Source: an uncultured Bacteroidia bacterium (GTDB taxonomy: Bacteria > Bacteroidota > Bacteroidia > Bacteroidales > UBA932). Taken from it: a DNA stretch of 64,000 nucleotides. The notes beneath the pieces are model-generated. The model had not been told where the DNA came from. It worked only from the letters and a program-made list of their open reading frames with translations, and made no database searches. Within the stretch, counting starts at the first letter, position 1; each line of letters begins with the position of its first letter. The DNA is taken from the NCBI GenBank assembly GCA_902768665.1, contig CACXMA010000010.1, forward strand, positions 1-64,000, in the 5' to 3' direction. The position numbers and the translations under genes are program-made. Below are positions 1-7,730 of this stretch, one piece after another.

Positions 1-53
1 TCAAGCAACTCCATATACTTAAGGCGATCTTCAAAAGTGTGCTTTTTGCGCAT
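1..53 (-). CDS. Start of a probable transposase (IS3 OrfA-like HTH), cut by window edge
   Basis: A minus-strand frame starts with ATG at 53 and stays open to the left edge, giving 17 residues that begin MRKKHTFEDRLKYMELL. This basic start followed by an 'R-L-K-Y-M-x-L-L' helix resembles the N-terminal helix-turn-helix of IS3-family OrfA proteins in Bacteroidota. Only a fragment is visible, so the family call is an inference. Confidence 0.35.
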   Translation of the reverse strand, partial: MRKKHTFEDRLKYMELL

Positions 54-60
54 AACAAAA

Positions 61-90
61 CCCCGAAAGTTTTTTGTCTAACTTTCGGGG
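61..90 (-). terminator. Rho-independent terminator of the reductase/polyferredoxin operon
   Basis: The arms CCCCGAAAGT and ACTTTCGGGG are perfect 10-bp complements around a 10-base loop, extendable by A/T pairs. Read on the minus strand, the hairpin lies 29 bases after the reductase stop codon and is followed by TTTTGTT. Confidence 0.75.
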
Positions 91-118
91 TTCATGTCAA
101 AACGCGGGGCCTTTTCTA

Positions 119-1483
119 TTACAACAAATCCTGGCGGAGATTCTCGATGTAGCGGTCGATGCGGTGGAGCTCGTCGGGGATGGGGATGCTCTGGGGGCAG
201 TGGTCGAGGCAGGTGCCGCAGCCGATGCAGTGGTCGGCCTGGCGGAGCGTCGGGATGGCCCGGTCGTAGCTGACGAGGTAGGCCCGTTTGAGCTTCCGGT
301 AATCCTTCTGCCGGCTGCTCTGGGCGTAGCTGCCCTCGGTCACGGCCGTGTTGTAGTGCTTGAAGATGCCGGGGATGTCGATGCCCCAGGGACAGGGCAT
401 GCAGTACTTGCAGTCGGTGCAGTTGACGAGCGGGAACTCCTTGTACTGCACGGCCATACGCTCCATGAACTCCAACTCTTCCTCTGTCAGCGGCTTGAAG
501 TGCGAGAAGGTCTCGACATTCTCCGTGAGGACGTCCATGTTCGTCATGCCGCTGAGGATGCAGAGCACGCGCGGGTAGGTCCCGCAGAAGCGGAAGGCCC
601 ACGAGGCCGGGGACTTGTCCGGCTCGCGCTGGCGCAGCTGCGCCGAAATGCTCTCCGGCACATTGGCGAGGCGGCCGCCGAGGAGCGGTTCCATGATGAC
701 GATGGGGATGCCGCGCTTGTCGAGTTCGGCATAGAGGTAGTCGGCGTTGACGTTGCGGACCCCGTCGGCGTGCGTCCAGTCGACATAGTTCATCTCGATC
801 TGGCAGAAGTCCCAGGGATACTCGCCGCTGTCGAACAGCTCCATGAAATAGTCGAACTCATGCCGCGCGCCATGGAAGGAAAAACCGAGGTTGCGGATGC
901 GTCCGGCAGCCTTTTCGCCCCGCAGGAAGTCGATCATGCCGTTTTGGACATAGCGCTTCTCGAAGGCCTCCCGGCCGCCGCGGCCGATGGAATGCAGCAG
1001 ATAGTAGTCGAAGTAGTCGGTCCGGAGCTGCTCGAAAGAGTTCCGGTACATCTCGATCGAGGCTTCCGGGGACTGGTCCCCGAAGTTGGAGAGTTTCGTG
1101 GCGATATAGTAGGACTCGCGCGGATGGCGGCTCAGGGCGATGCCGGCGGCCATCTCCGACTGGCCCTGGAGGTAGGCAGGCGACGTATCGAAATAGTTGA
1201 TACCGTGGGCGATGGCATAGTCGACCATCTCGTTGACGGCCTCCTGGTCGATGACCTGCTTGCCATCCTCCCCCGTCACCATCGGCCAGCGCATGCAGCC
1301 GAATCCGATCAGGGAGATCCTGTCACCGTTTGCCGGATGGGTACGGTAAATCATCTCTCCGGGGCCTTCATCGCCCGCGGGAGCCTTTTCGCTCTTTTTG
1401 GGAGCGCATCCGGCCGCGGCAGCACCCAGGGCAAGGGCACCGGCGCCGGTCAGTCTGAGAAAATCTCTACGTTCCATACTCAC
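119..1483 (-). CDS. Tat-exported aldo/keto reductase with C-terminal 4Fe-4S clusters
   Basis: A 454-residue protein. The N-terminus carries a twin-arginine signal (ERRDFLRLTG, then an Ala-rich stretch ending AAAAGC, which could also be a lipobox). The body is an aldo/keto reductase barrel: a Tyr/Asp region around FDTSPAYLQG, a Lys in ATKLSNF and a His in YLLHSIG match the family tetrad. The last ~110 residues hold two cysteine clusters, CTDCKYCMPCP and CIGCGTCLDHCP, as in ferredoxin-type aldo/keto reductases. Its GTG start at 1483 overlaps the upstream stop (GTGA); an ATG at 1477 is an equally good start. The substrate is unknown. The divergent tatA-tatC next door would provide export, and the upstream polyferredoxin could supply electrons. 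Confidence 0.85.
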   Translation of the reverse strand: MSMERRDFLRLTGAGALALGAAAAGCAPKKSEKAPAGDEGPGEMIYRTHPANGDRISLIGFGCMRWPMVTGEDGKQVIDQEAVNEMVDYAIAHGINYFDTSPAYLQGQSEMAAGIALSRHPRESYYIATKLSNFGDQSPEASIEMYRNSFEQLRTDYFDYYLLHSIGRGGREAFEKRYVQNGMIDFLRGEKAAGRIRNLGFSFHGARHEFDYFMELFDSGEYPWDFCQIEMNYVDWTHADGVRNVNADYLYAELDKRGIPIVIMEPLLGGRLANVPESISAQLRQREPDKSPASWAFRFCGTYPRVLCILSGMTNMDVLTENVETFSHFKPLTEEELEFMERMAVQYKEFPLVNCTDCKYCMPCPWGIDIPGIFKHYNTAVTEGSYAQSSRQKDYRKLKRAYLVSYDRAIPTLRQADHCIGCGTCLDHCPQSIPIPDELHRIDRYIENLRQDLL

Positions 1484-2952
1484 TGGTCACTAAGGTGTTC
1501 ATAACGGCCGCAGACGGTAATGGCGCTGACGGGCCGGGAAGGGCACAGGTTCTCGCAGGCGCCGCAGCCGATGCACAGGGCCGGGTCGACGGAAGGGACG
1601 CTCACGCCGCGCTCCGGGTCCTGGACCATGGCGATCGCCCCGACGGGGCAATGGCGGGCGCAGTTGCCGCAGCTTGTGCCGTTCTCCGCGACACAGAGGG
1701 AGCGGTTGACGCGGGCCGTGCCGACATGGTAGCGGGTCTTTTCCTCCTTGGTAATGGGGCGGATGGCGCCGCTGGGGCAGATTTCGCTGCAGGTGGTGCA
1801 TTCTGGCCGGCAGTAGCCGCGCTCGAAGGACATCTCCGGCTGCATGAAATGATTGAGGTCCGAGGACGGCCGCAGGACGTTGTTCGGGCACTGCGCCACG
1901 CAGAGCTGGCAGGCGGTGCAGCGACGGTAGAAGTCCTTGACGCTCCTCGATCCGGGGGGCGTGACGGGGACTTCGCGCTCAGGAACGGTCTTGTCCTTGA
2001 TCGGGGCGAATCCGCCGTCCGTCTTCTTCTCCTGGGCCTTCACGGCCGCGGCGCCGATCACGAGGGCCGTACCGGTGAGGAAAGCCCGGCGCCCCTCGTC
2101 GGGACCGGATTCCGGCCTGCCGGCGCCCTTCCAGGCGAAGCGGTATTTCAGGGCGCCGAAGCGGCAGGTTTCGATGCAGTTGAAACAGCTGACGCAGCGG
2201 CTGTGGTCGATCGAGTGGCTGCCGAGGTCGATGCAGGAAGCCTTGCAGGCGCGCTCGCAGGCCTTGCAATTCTTGCACTTGTCCTTGTCGAGCATCGGGC
2301 GGAACATCGCAAATCGGGACAGGAAGCCGAGCGTGGTCCCCACGGGGCAGACGTTGTTGCAGTAGTCGCGGCCTCCGCGCCAGGCGAGAACCGTCACGAC
2401 GACAAGCGTCACGGCCGCCACGATCAGCGTCGGAAGGCTGCGGAGCCACACGGCACGCTCATAGAAGGCATAGCTGCCGGCCCGCTCAGCCGCGGCGGCG
2501 AGGTGGTTGTTGACCCACAGGACCACCGGCTGGAAGATGCTCTGGACGATGCGTCCCCAGGCGCTGTAGGGCGCAAGGATAGCCGCCAGGGCCTGTACGC
2601 CGACAAGAAGCAATACCACCCACAGCGCCCAGATGCCGTAGCGGAGCCACTTGTTCTCCTTTTTAAAATGATAAGGCCGGCGGTTCTTGCGGGGGCGGTG
2701 GTGCAGGGCGGCAACCCCGTCCTGGAACACGCCGAGCGGGCAGATGACCGAACAGTATACCCGGCCGAAAAGGAGGGTCAGAAGGACCAGAAACAGGATG
2801 ACGCCGACGTTGGCGGCCATCACGGCGGGCAGGAACTGGATTTTGGCCATCCAGCCCAGCCACAGGTGCAGCGTCCCGGTAAAGTCCAGCAGCAGAAGGG
2901 TGATGCCGGTCCACAGGAGCACCGCAAAAAGGATCCGGAGTTTTTTAAGCAT
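1480..2952 (-). CDS. Membrane polyferredoxin, NapH/NapG-like fusion
   Basis: A 490-residue protein. The N-terminal ~260 residues contain several hydrophobic segments and two CxxxCP motifs (CSVICPLG and CNNVCPVG) typical of NapH/CcoG-type quinol-linked 4Fe-4S proteins, then paired ferredoxin motifs (CKNCKACERAC, CVSCFNCIETC). After a linker comes GRRAFLTGTALVIGAAA, which resembles a Tat signal or anchor in mid-protein, and then a further ferredoxin-rich half with at least four Cys clusters (for example CTACQLCVAQCP and CIGCGACENLCP), as in NapG. I infer a natural fusion of a membrane NapH-like half and an exported NapG-like half. The start at 2952 is chosen because a TATATTTG promoter sits at 2985-2978; the frame continues further upstream but would run through the divergent promoter region. 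It is co-transcribed with the reductase. Confidence 0.8.
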   Translation of the reverse strand: MLKKLRILFAVLLWTGITLLLLDFTGTLHLWLGWMAKIQFLPAVMAANVGVILFLVLLTLLFGRVYCSVICPLGVFQDGVAALHHRPRKNRRPYHFKKENKWLRYGIWALWVVLLLVGVQALAAILAPYSAWGRIVQSIFQPVVLWVNNHLAAAAERAGSYAFYERAVWLRSLPTLIVAAVTLVVVTVLAWRGGRDYCNNVCPVGTTLGFLSRFAMFRPMLDKDKCKNCKACERACKASCIDLGSHSIDHSRCVSCFNCIETCRFGALKYRFAWKGAGRPESGPDEGRRAFLTGTALVIGAAAVKAQEKKTDGGFAPIKDKTVPEREVPVTPPGSRSVKDFYRRCTACQLCVAQCPNNVLRPSSDLNHFMQPEMSFERGYCRPECTTCSEICPSGAIRPITKEEKTRYHVGTARVNRSLCVAENGTSCGNCARHCPVGAIAMVQDPERGVSVPSVDPALCIGCGACENLCPSRPVSAITVCGRYEHLSDQ

Positions 2953-2977
2953 TTGAGCAAGCCGTCTGTTGTTCTTA

Positions 2978-3023
2978 CAAATATAATAACTTTTCGTTTT
3001 CAGGACAAAAATGATTATCTTTG
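2978..3023. promoter_or_regulatory. Divergent Bacteroidota-type promoters
   Basis: TATATTTG on the minus strand (2985-2978) faces the polyferredoxin gene. TATCTTTG on the plus strand (3016-3023) faces tatA. Both match the TAnnTTTG -7 consensus of Bacteroidota sigma-70 promoters. Confidence 0.65.
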
Positions 3024-3061
3024 TCTGAATGAACATGTTCAACCTATTAACTCCATAGACT

Positions 3062-3274
3062 ATGCAGGTCACCCCGCTGCTTTTCGGCACCATCGGTTTC
3101 TGGGAGATCCTTCTGATCGTCCTGGCATTTCTCCTTCTGTTCGGCGGCAAGAAGATTCCCGAGCTCATGCGCGGCCTCGGCAAGGGCGTCAAGAGCTTCC
3201 GCGAGGGCATGAACGAAGTCGAGGGCGAGATCAAGGAAGCCGCCAAGGAAAAGGATTCCGACAAGAAAGAATAG
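3062..3274 (+). CDS. tatA: Sec-independent translocase subunit TatA
   Basis: A 70-residue protein with one N-terminal hydrophobic segment (about residues 10-27), the family hinge FGGKKIPEL, an amphipathic helix ([15 protein letters not shown]) and a charged tail. This is the pore-forming TatA/E of the twin-arginine translocase in the cytoplasmic membrane. It is followed three bases later by tatC; no tatB is visible, as is common in two-component Tat systems. The gene beyond the divergent promoter encodes a protein with a twin-arginine signal. Confidence 0.93.
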   Translation: MQVTPLLFGTIGFWEILLIVLAFLLLFGGKKIPELMRGLGKGVKSFREGMNEVEGEIKEAAKEKDSDKKE

Positions 3275-3277
3275 TCC

Positions 3278-4033
3278 GTGGCATCCCAAGGCGGCGAAAT
3301 GTCCTTCTGGGACCATGTAGATCAGCTGAGGGGCGCCATTCTCCGCTCCGTGGCCTATATCCTTGTGCTTTTCGTCGTCGGGTTCTTCTTCAAGGGCCCG
3401 CTCTTCGACGGTGTCGTCCTGCGCCCGACCAGGCCCGATTTCTGGCTCTACCGCCTGCTGGACGTCGACCTCAGCATCGACCTCATCAACATCGACATCG
3501 CCGCCCAGTTCTTCACCCACATCAAGGTGACCCTTCTCATCGCGCTGGTCGCCGCTTTCCCCCTGATCTGCTACGAGATCTGGCGTTTTGTCGTGCCGGC
3601 GCTGTATGAGACCGAAAAAGCCGTGCTCCGGAAGGCCTTCGCCCTAGGCGGCGGGCTGTTCTATCTCGGGGTCGCCATCGGCTATTTTGTCGTCATGCCG
3701 GTGCTGCTGGTCTTTTTCAACGACTATGAGGTCAGCGCCTCGGTGGTCAACACCTTCTCGCTGCACTCCTATATCTCCATCTTCACGGCCATGGTCTTCC
3801 TGATGGGCCTGCTGTTCGAGTTCCCGTCGGTGCTGGCCGTCCTCGGGCATTTCGGCGTCGTGAGCCGGGGCATACTCCGGAGGGGCTGGCGCGTCGCCAT
3901 CATGGTCATCCTCATCCTCTCGGCCGTCCTCACCCCGACCGGCGACCCCTTCACGCTCCTTGTCGTCGCCCTCCCGCTCCTTCTCCTTTACGAGCTCAGC
4001 ATCCTGATCGTGCCGGAGCGGAAACAATCGTAA
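3278..4033 (+). CDS. tatC: Sec-independent translocase subunit TatC
   Basis: A 251-residue membrane protein with the N-terminal MSFWDHVDQLR signature and six hydrophobic segments, including the conserved FPLICYEIWRFVVPALY loop and a C-terminal LTPTGDPFT loop. It is the twin-arginine signal receptor. The GTG at 3278 lies 3 bases after the tatA stop. The ATG at 3299, which gives the short form starting at MSFWDH, is an alternative start; coupling to tatA favours the GTG. Confidence 0.93.
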   Translation: MASQGGEMSFWDHVDQLRGAILRSVAYILVLFVVGFFFKGPLFDGVVLRPTRPDFWLYRLLDVDLSIDLINIDIAAQFFTHIKVTLLIALVAAFPLICYEIWRFVVPALYETEKAVLRKAFALGGGLFYLGVAIGYFVVMPVLLVFFNDYEVSASVVNTFSLHSYISIFTAMVFLMGLLFEFPSVLAVLGHFGVVSRGILRRGWRVAIMVILILSAVLTPTGDPFTLLVVALPLLLLYELSILIVPERKQS

Positions 4034-4328
4034 ACCGTCTCCTTATTAACAAGTACTGACCGTTGTTAGTTAATGATAAGCAGCCGACAGCAGGTAGAGC
4101 TTGCTTGGCATATGTCAGTCGAATCCTAGGCGATGACGGAGATAGTTATAGTCATCCATGAATCGAAGGATTCCCTGATAAAGCGCCGCGCCGTTTTGGA
4201 ATGACCAAGATGATAATGTGCAGGCAAAATGATGCCGGCACTGGAAAAGCCACTTATATTGGCCAAAGTTAAGAAAGAGGTCGGTTCCAATGTAGAGCTC
4301 AAGTTACACTACAATGCTTTTAACAAAG
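4034..4328. other. Intergenic stretch at the left island border, possible decayed gene
   Basis: No complete gene is seen. On the minus strand an open stretch of about 60 codons (roughly 4308-4123, ending at a TGA) encodes a Trp/Tyr-rich peptide ending near FMDDYNYLRHRLGFD. Its end loosely resembles the tail of the preceding FISUMP-like gene (YMEDYN). It has no usable start and may be a gene remnant or chance. No integrase, tRNA or clear terminator is visible here. Base composition changes from GC-rich to AT-rich in this stretch. Confidence 0.3.
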
Positions 4329-5738
4329 CTAAAAGACCGGTCGAATCATATACAGGCACGTCCGATTGTAATCCTCCATATAATAATTCCCGGAGAGCAT
4401 AACGAACGACCATGCGAATGGCGGTTCATCCTGTTTCAAAGATGAGGACCAATAAATACCTTGTCGGCCGGCTTTCGGCAGGAAAATAGAGCGGCCGTTC
4501 GTACCTGTTACTTGATATCCGTAAACTCCATTGACAGATGTCCATACCCAAGAGCACTTATTAATTAGTGCTTCCCATTCCTCCTTAGTTGGCGTTCTCC
4601 AGCGCCCCCCCCACGTTTGCCTTGCGGCATCATCAGATGCTTCCAACTTAATCTTATTGTCTACGACACCCCATCTATCACGAGTGTTATATTTTGTAAA
4701 GATAACATTGTTTATATCATCACCGCTGCTGCGAAGATTATAGTTACTCCAAGAGGATGACACCTTCGGTCTAGTCTCCCCCCAGGCATACCAAGACCCG
4801 TCATCAGTAGAGCAACTCGCGCCAAGATTACAAGTAGCCCATCTTGCTCCGGTACCAAGGTCTACCCATTCGTGCCCAGTTTCCAGCGATGTGTTTGCGG
4901 GATCTGCAACAGGCGACGTGGCATTACTGTTGGGCTGGCTTACAGTCCGTTTACTTGTTGTGCTTTCCGTCCTAGAAGTGGCATTGGAACCAGTTGTTGC
5001 CATCGGTTTATTCTTGGACTTATTCATGGTGGTTACAGAAGATTCAGTATCTTGACTGATAATGCCTGATGAAGAGATATCTTCGGCTGTTGTTATGTCC
5101 TTCTTTTCTTCTAGGGTAAAAGAGCAATACCTTACCCTTTCAGGACGTTTGAATATGATCCCCCTGTGTGTCCCACTGATCTTTACAATATACTTTTTCC
5201 CTCGTTCTAAGGGCTTTTTGATATCCTCATGGAACTCATGGTCTCCAATGATTGATGATCTGTGCTCATAAACCTCATTGGTATTAACTACGAAGTAGGA
5301 GTTCTCGTTATACTCATCGTTTGAACGATGGATTGTTGCAGAAGGAATATATCCATAATAAACAGATGATGAAGATGGGGATTCAACGTAAAACTCTAGG
5401 CCTACTCTATTATCATAAAAGTAGGACTTGGGAAGACTCCCAATAAAATAAAACTCTATACTGCCCGTTTCAGTTTCACCACGATATGCGACAGAAGGTC
5501 TCTGATCATATAGAGGTCCTCTCGGGTTGTCTATCAACATATAGAAAGCCACAAGGATACAAACGGGAATAAGGAATAAAATACACACTTTCCAGAGCCA
5601 TGAATGACTCTCATGCTTATGCTCGTCATTCCCCCCATCATCCCTGATCATAGGGTCTTCAACGGAAATAAATCTTGCTGACTGCGGTTCTTCCAGGCCT
5701 TCAGATTCTTTAATGAAACGATGCGTATTCTTTTCCAT
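4329..5738 (-). CDS. Single-pass membrane protein with FISUMP-like extracytoplasmic domain
   Basis: A 469-residue protein and the last gene of the island operon. A hydrophilic cytoplasmic N-terminus (1-47) is followed by one TM helix (about 48-68). Then come an unassigned ~150-residue region rich in beta-type residues, a Ser/Thr/Asn-rich low-complexity linker (about 215-285), and a C-terminal domain of about 180 residues. That domain begins WVDLGTGARWATCNLGA and contains YAWGETRPK, RWRTPTKEEWEALI and IYWSSS, which are the hallmarks of the FISUMP/DUF1566 surface-protein family of Bacteroidota and Fibrobacter. Topology predicts the FISUMP domain outside the cytoplasm. Its position at the end of a kinase/phosphatase/ATPase operon suggests a surface receptor, substrate or docking protein, but no function is known. 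Confidence 0.7.
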   Translation of the reverse strand: MEKNTHRFIKESEGLEEPQSARFISVEDPMIRDDGGNDEHKHESHSWLWKVCILFLIPVCILVAFYMLIDNPRGPLYDQRPSVAYRGETETGSIEFYFIGSLPKSYFYDNRVGLEFYVESPSSSSVYYGYIPSATIHRSNDEYNENSYFVVNTNEVYEHRSSIIGDHEFHEDIKKPLERGKKYIVKISGTHRGIIFKRPERVRYCSFTLEEKKDITTAEDISSSGIISQDTESSVTTMNKSKNKPMATTGSNATSRTESTTSKRTVSQPNSNATSPVADPANTSLETGHEWVDLGTGARWATCNLGASCSTDDGSWYAWGETRPKVSSSWSNYNLRSSGDDINNVIFTKYNTRDRWGVVDNKIKLEASDDAARQTWGGRWRTPTKEEWEALINKCSWVWTSVNGVYGYQVTGTNGRSIFLPKAGRQGIYWSSSLKQDEPPFAWSFVMLSGNYYMEDYNRTCLYMIRPVF

Positions 5739-5874
5739 ATCAAGCTGAAAACAAAAAAATATTATGCTGAAAAATGAAGAAAAAGCTGATTACCCAGCCA
5801 AATGAGAGCTTTGTATAAACATCGCAGCATAGCACCATCCTCATTCCCATGTAAAAACTTCGGACTCGTAATAA
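5739..5874. other. AT-rich spacer before the terminal island gene
   Basis: A 136-base gap in an otherwise gapless operon. I see no RNA gene and no convincing TAnnTTTG promoter, so a separate promoter for the FISUMP-like gene is possible but not shown. Confidence 0.3.
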
Positions 5875-6360
5875 TCATTTATTTCTTTCATCCATAATAT
5901 CATTAACATCTGCGGGGGTCATGTTCCCAGGTTCCGGGCCATTTTCGCGTTTCCAATAATCCCTTTCTAGTTGCGGGTTATGGACGACTCCGCCTCTTTC
6001 TCTTACGCGGTTAGATCCTTCGACGTTAATCACATCGCCCCGATTATCTGAGATCATACCGGAATTATAATTTTCAATCGCTGCGAGTGAAAAAGAGACA
6101 TCTGCCGGCACACCTGTTATCTGCTCCATCTCTGTTAGCTTATCGTCAATAAAGACCAAAAGGTCATTGAGCCCTCTGCTGACGATTTCCAGCCCACCGT
6201 TGATATATATTCCCATGTCCGTAAAATACCGCTCTATAAATGCAGAGTAGTATCTTTTCTGGACATCGTCTTTCCAACTGGCGGCACTTAATTCAGCCTG
6301 GCCAGAAAGCCCTTTTTCAATTTCGACAATCTGTGCCGCGAAATCAGGAATGTTTCTCAT
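5875..6360 (-). CDS. WXG-like helical protein with C-terminal extension
   Basis: A 161-residue protein of unrecognised family. The first ~95 residues are predicted helical, and the turn sequence SWKDDVQKRYY (Trp29) has the same W-x-D-x(5)-F/Y pattern as the two 94-97-residue proteins upstream. A Gly/Asn-rich tail follows (residues 105-161), containing YWKRE, which fits the YxxxD/E secretion signal known from type VII substrates. The start is 13 bases downstream of the preceding stop. I infer a WXG100-superfamily member with a tail; a secreted partner or substrate of the ATPase is possible. Confidence 0.5.
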   Translation of the reverse strand: MRNIPDFAAQIVEIEKGLSGQAELSAASWKDDVQKRYYSAFIERYFTDMGIYINGGLEIVSRGLNDLLVFIDDKLTEMEQITGVPADVSFSLAAIENYNSGMISDNRGDVINVEGSNRVRERGGVVHNPQLERDYWKRENGPEPGNMTPADVNDIMDERNK

Positions 6361-6373
6361 TGCGCAACTGAAA

Positions 6374-7132
6374 CTAATACTCTCTTTCTCTTATTCTTTG
6401 GCAAATACAAAGAGGTAGTGGGCGACCACACCTCTCGCAAACCATTACTCTGGTCGCAGATTCAATCTTATTATTTGCTTCAATAACTCTTTGCGTGCCC
6501 CTATTAAAAGCACCAGCCTTTTCACCCGGCGTCAGTGAAGATGTTGGTTCGGGCGTAGTATCTTTTTCCGGGATAGAGACCTGATCCGCTCCGGGATTTG
6601 AGAGGGTCACCCCGAAACGTAAATACCTCTCAACAATCTCGATAATGTCATCCAATTTTTGGATTGCTTTATGCGTATGGTCCTTAGCAAGGTTCTCAAG
6701 ATACTTTTCAGCACCGGGGGGGGCTATTACGCCTCCGGGCTCCTTATATTTGGTTATCTCGTACTCAACCTCACTCAGAATCCGTTCTCCCCGGTCATAC
6801 TTTTCGCGACACTCTCTCTCATAATCTCTTGCACGCTCTACGGCTGAGCGTTCCCAGCTACAACTTGGATGGTACTCATGGTCTTCTTCATCCCATGTCT
6901 GAGAAGCTTCACATGCACTGAGTAATTCTTCTGCCTCGGACAATTCATGAAGAGCTTCTTCCCACTGCTCACGAAGATTGTCAACCTGCTCCTCTAGAAC
7001 ATCTTTGACCCCCTCCAAGTAGTTATCCACTCCTTCCAGGACCTTCAGCATAGAGTCACCGCTATAGTCCAATCTACTCTTTAGTTCGTAAAGAGTTTGA
7101 TGGTCAAGTATGTATGCACCTTGTTCTGACAT
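6374..7132 (-). CDS. Helical LXG/WXG-like protein with C-terminal Cys motif
   Basis: A 252-residue protein without a recognised family. Residues 10-150 are almost entirely charged and helical (coiled-coil-like), with Trp57 in LREQWEEALHEL and a Glu/Arg-rich stretch. A Pro/Thr-rich hinge lies around 185-205. The C-terminus carries CERCGRPLPLCIC (about 233-245), a compact possible zinc-binding knuckle. It sits 6 bases after the 97-residue WXG100-like gene. Size, helical N-terminus and position next to WXG100-like genes are reminiscent of LXG-type type VII partner or effector proteins, but I see no toxin domain. A scaffold or adaptor role is equally likely. Confidence 0.45.
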   Translation of the reverse strand: MSEQGAYILDHQTLYELKSRLDYSGDSMLKVLEGVDNYLEGVKDVLEEQVDNLREQWEEALHELSEAEELLSACEASQTWDEEDHEYHPSCSWERSAVERARDYERECREKYDRGERILSEVEYEITKYKEPGGVIAPPGAEKYLENLAKDHTHKAIQKLDDIIEIVERYLRFGVTLSNPGADQVSIPEKDTTPEPTSSLTPGEKAGAFNRGTQRVIEANNKIESATRVMVCERCGRPLPLCICQRIREREY

Positions 7133-7138
7133 AAAAAA

Positions 7139-7432
7139 CTATTTACCCAAAGTGGCTTGCATTTTTTCCCATTTTTTCATAATCTCAATATACGGAGGCA
7201 ATGCTTTGTCAGCCCAGTCTTTATATCTTTCGGACAACTCGAAGATCACTTCTCGGCTATCCTTGAACTCATCATCAAAGTCGCTGAACTTATCGTCCAT
7301 CCATGTCTCTCCAAGCTGAGATTCATTCCCTTTAAGGAAGTCATACGTTTCGTTGAGCTTTTCAGACAACGTCTTTAAATTAGCTTGTAGCTCAATCAAT
7401 ATCTTTGAACTGCAATATGTCGTTTCTGCCAT
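7139..7432 (-). CDS. WXG100-like small helical protein (B)
   Basis: A 97-residue protein, the size of ESAT-6-type WXG100 proteins. Two long helices are expected, separated by a turn at ETWMDDKFSDF; Trp44 sits where ESAT-6 has its WXG Trp (residue 43), with Asp in place of Gly (W-x-D). No signal peptide or TM segment is seen. It is separated by 8 bases from its paralogue-like neighbour and follows the FtsK-like ATPase, the same arrangement as esx pairs near EccC/EssC. The WXG100 assignment rests on length, helix-turn-helix layout and Trp position, not on a database match. Confidence 0.55.
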   Translation of the reverse strand: MAETTYCSSKILIELQANLKTLSEKLNETYDFLKGNESQLGETWMDDKFSDFDDEFKDSREVIFELSERYKDWADKALPPYIEIMKKWEKMQATLGK

Positions 7433-7440
7433 AACTATTA

Positions 7441-7725
7441 TTACATATTAAACGTTTGTTCCTCATATTCTTTAACGATATCAGCAAGAGGCCTTAGAAT
7501 ATCGGCTTCGTAGTCTTCCAACCTCTTGCAAAGAGGGTTGATTTTGTCCTTGTCCTCGCCGAATTGCTTATGAAACTCTTTAAACTGAGCGTCTTTCCAG
7601 TCTGTAGCAACATCATCCATAGCCCTCTCTGTATTCTTAAGCTGTTCTTGAAGTTGCTCAACGGTTTCCAAAAGATCTTCGCAGAATCTATACATCGACT
7701 CGCTCCCTGTAATCATTGTGCCCAT
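7441..7725 (-). CDS. WXG100-like small helical protein (A)
   Basis: A 94-residue, acidic, all-helical protein with a central turn TDWKDAQFKEF. Trp43 matches the ESAT-6 WXG position exactly, again with W-x-D instead of W-x-G. Helix 1 (about 8-38) shows the heptad-like spacing expected for a four-helix dimer with a partner such as the 97-residue neighbour. The start lies 5 bases after the ATPase stop codon, so translation is likely coupled. It is likely a secreted or structural partner of the ATPase if this is a type VII-like system. Confidence 0.55.
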   Translation of the reverse strand: MGTMITGSESMYRFCEDLLETVEQLQEQLKNTERAMDDVATDWKDAQFKEFHKQFGEDKDKINPLCKRLEDYEADILRPLADIVKEYEEQTFNM

Positions 7726-7730
7726 ATTGT

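Noticed and set aside
2953..3264. N-terminal extension of the polyferredoxin through the tatA region
   Set aside because: It would pass through both divergent promoters and antisense to tatA; the family-like start is at 2952.
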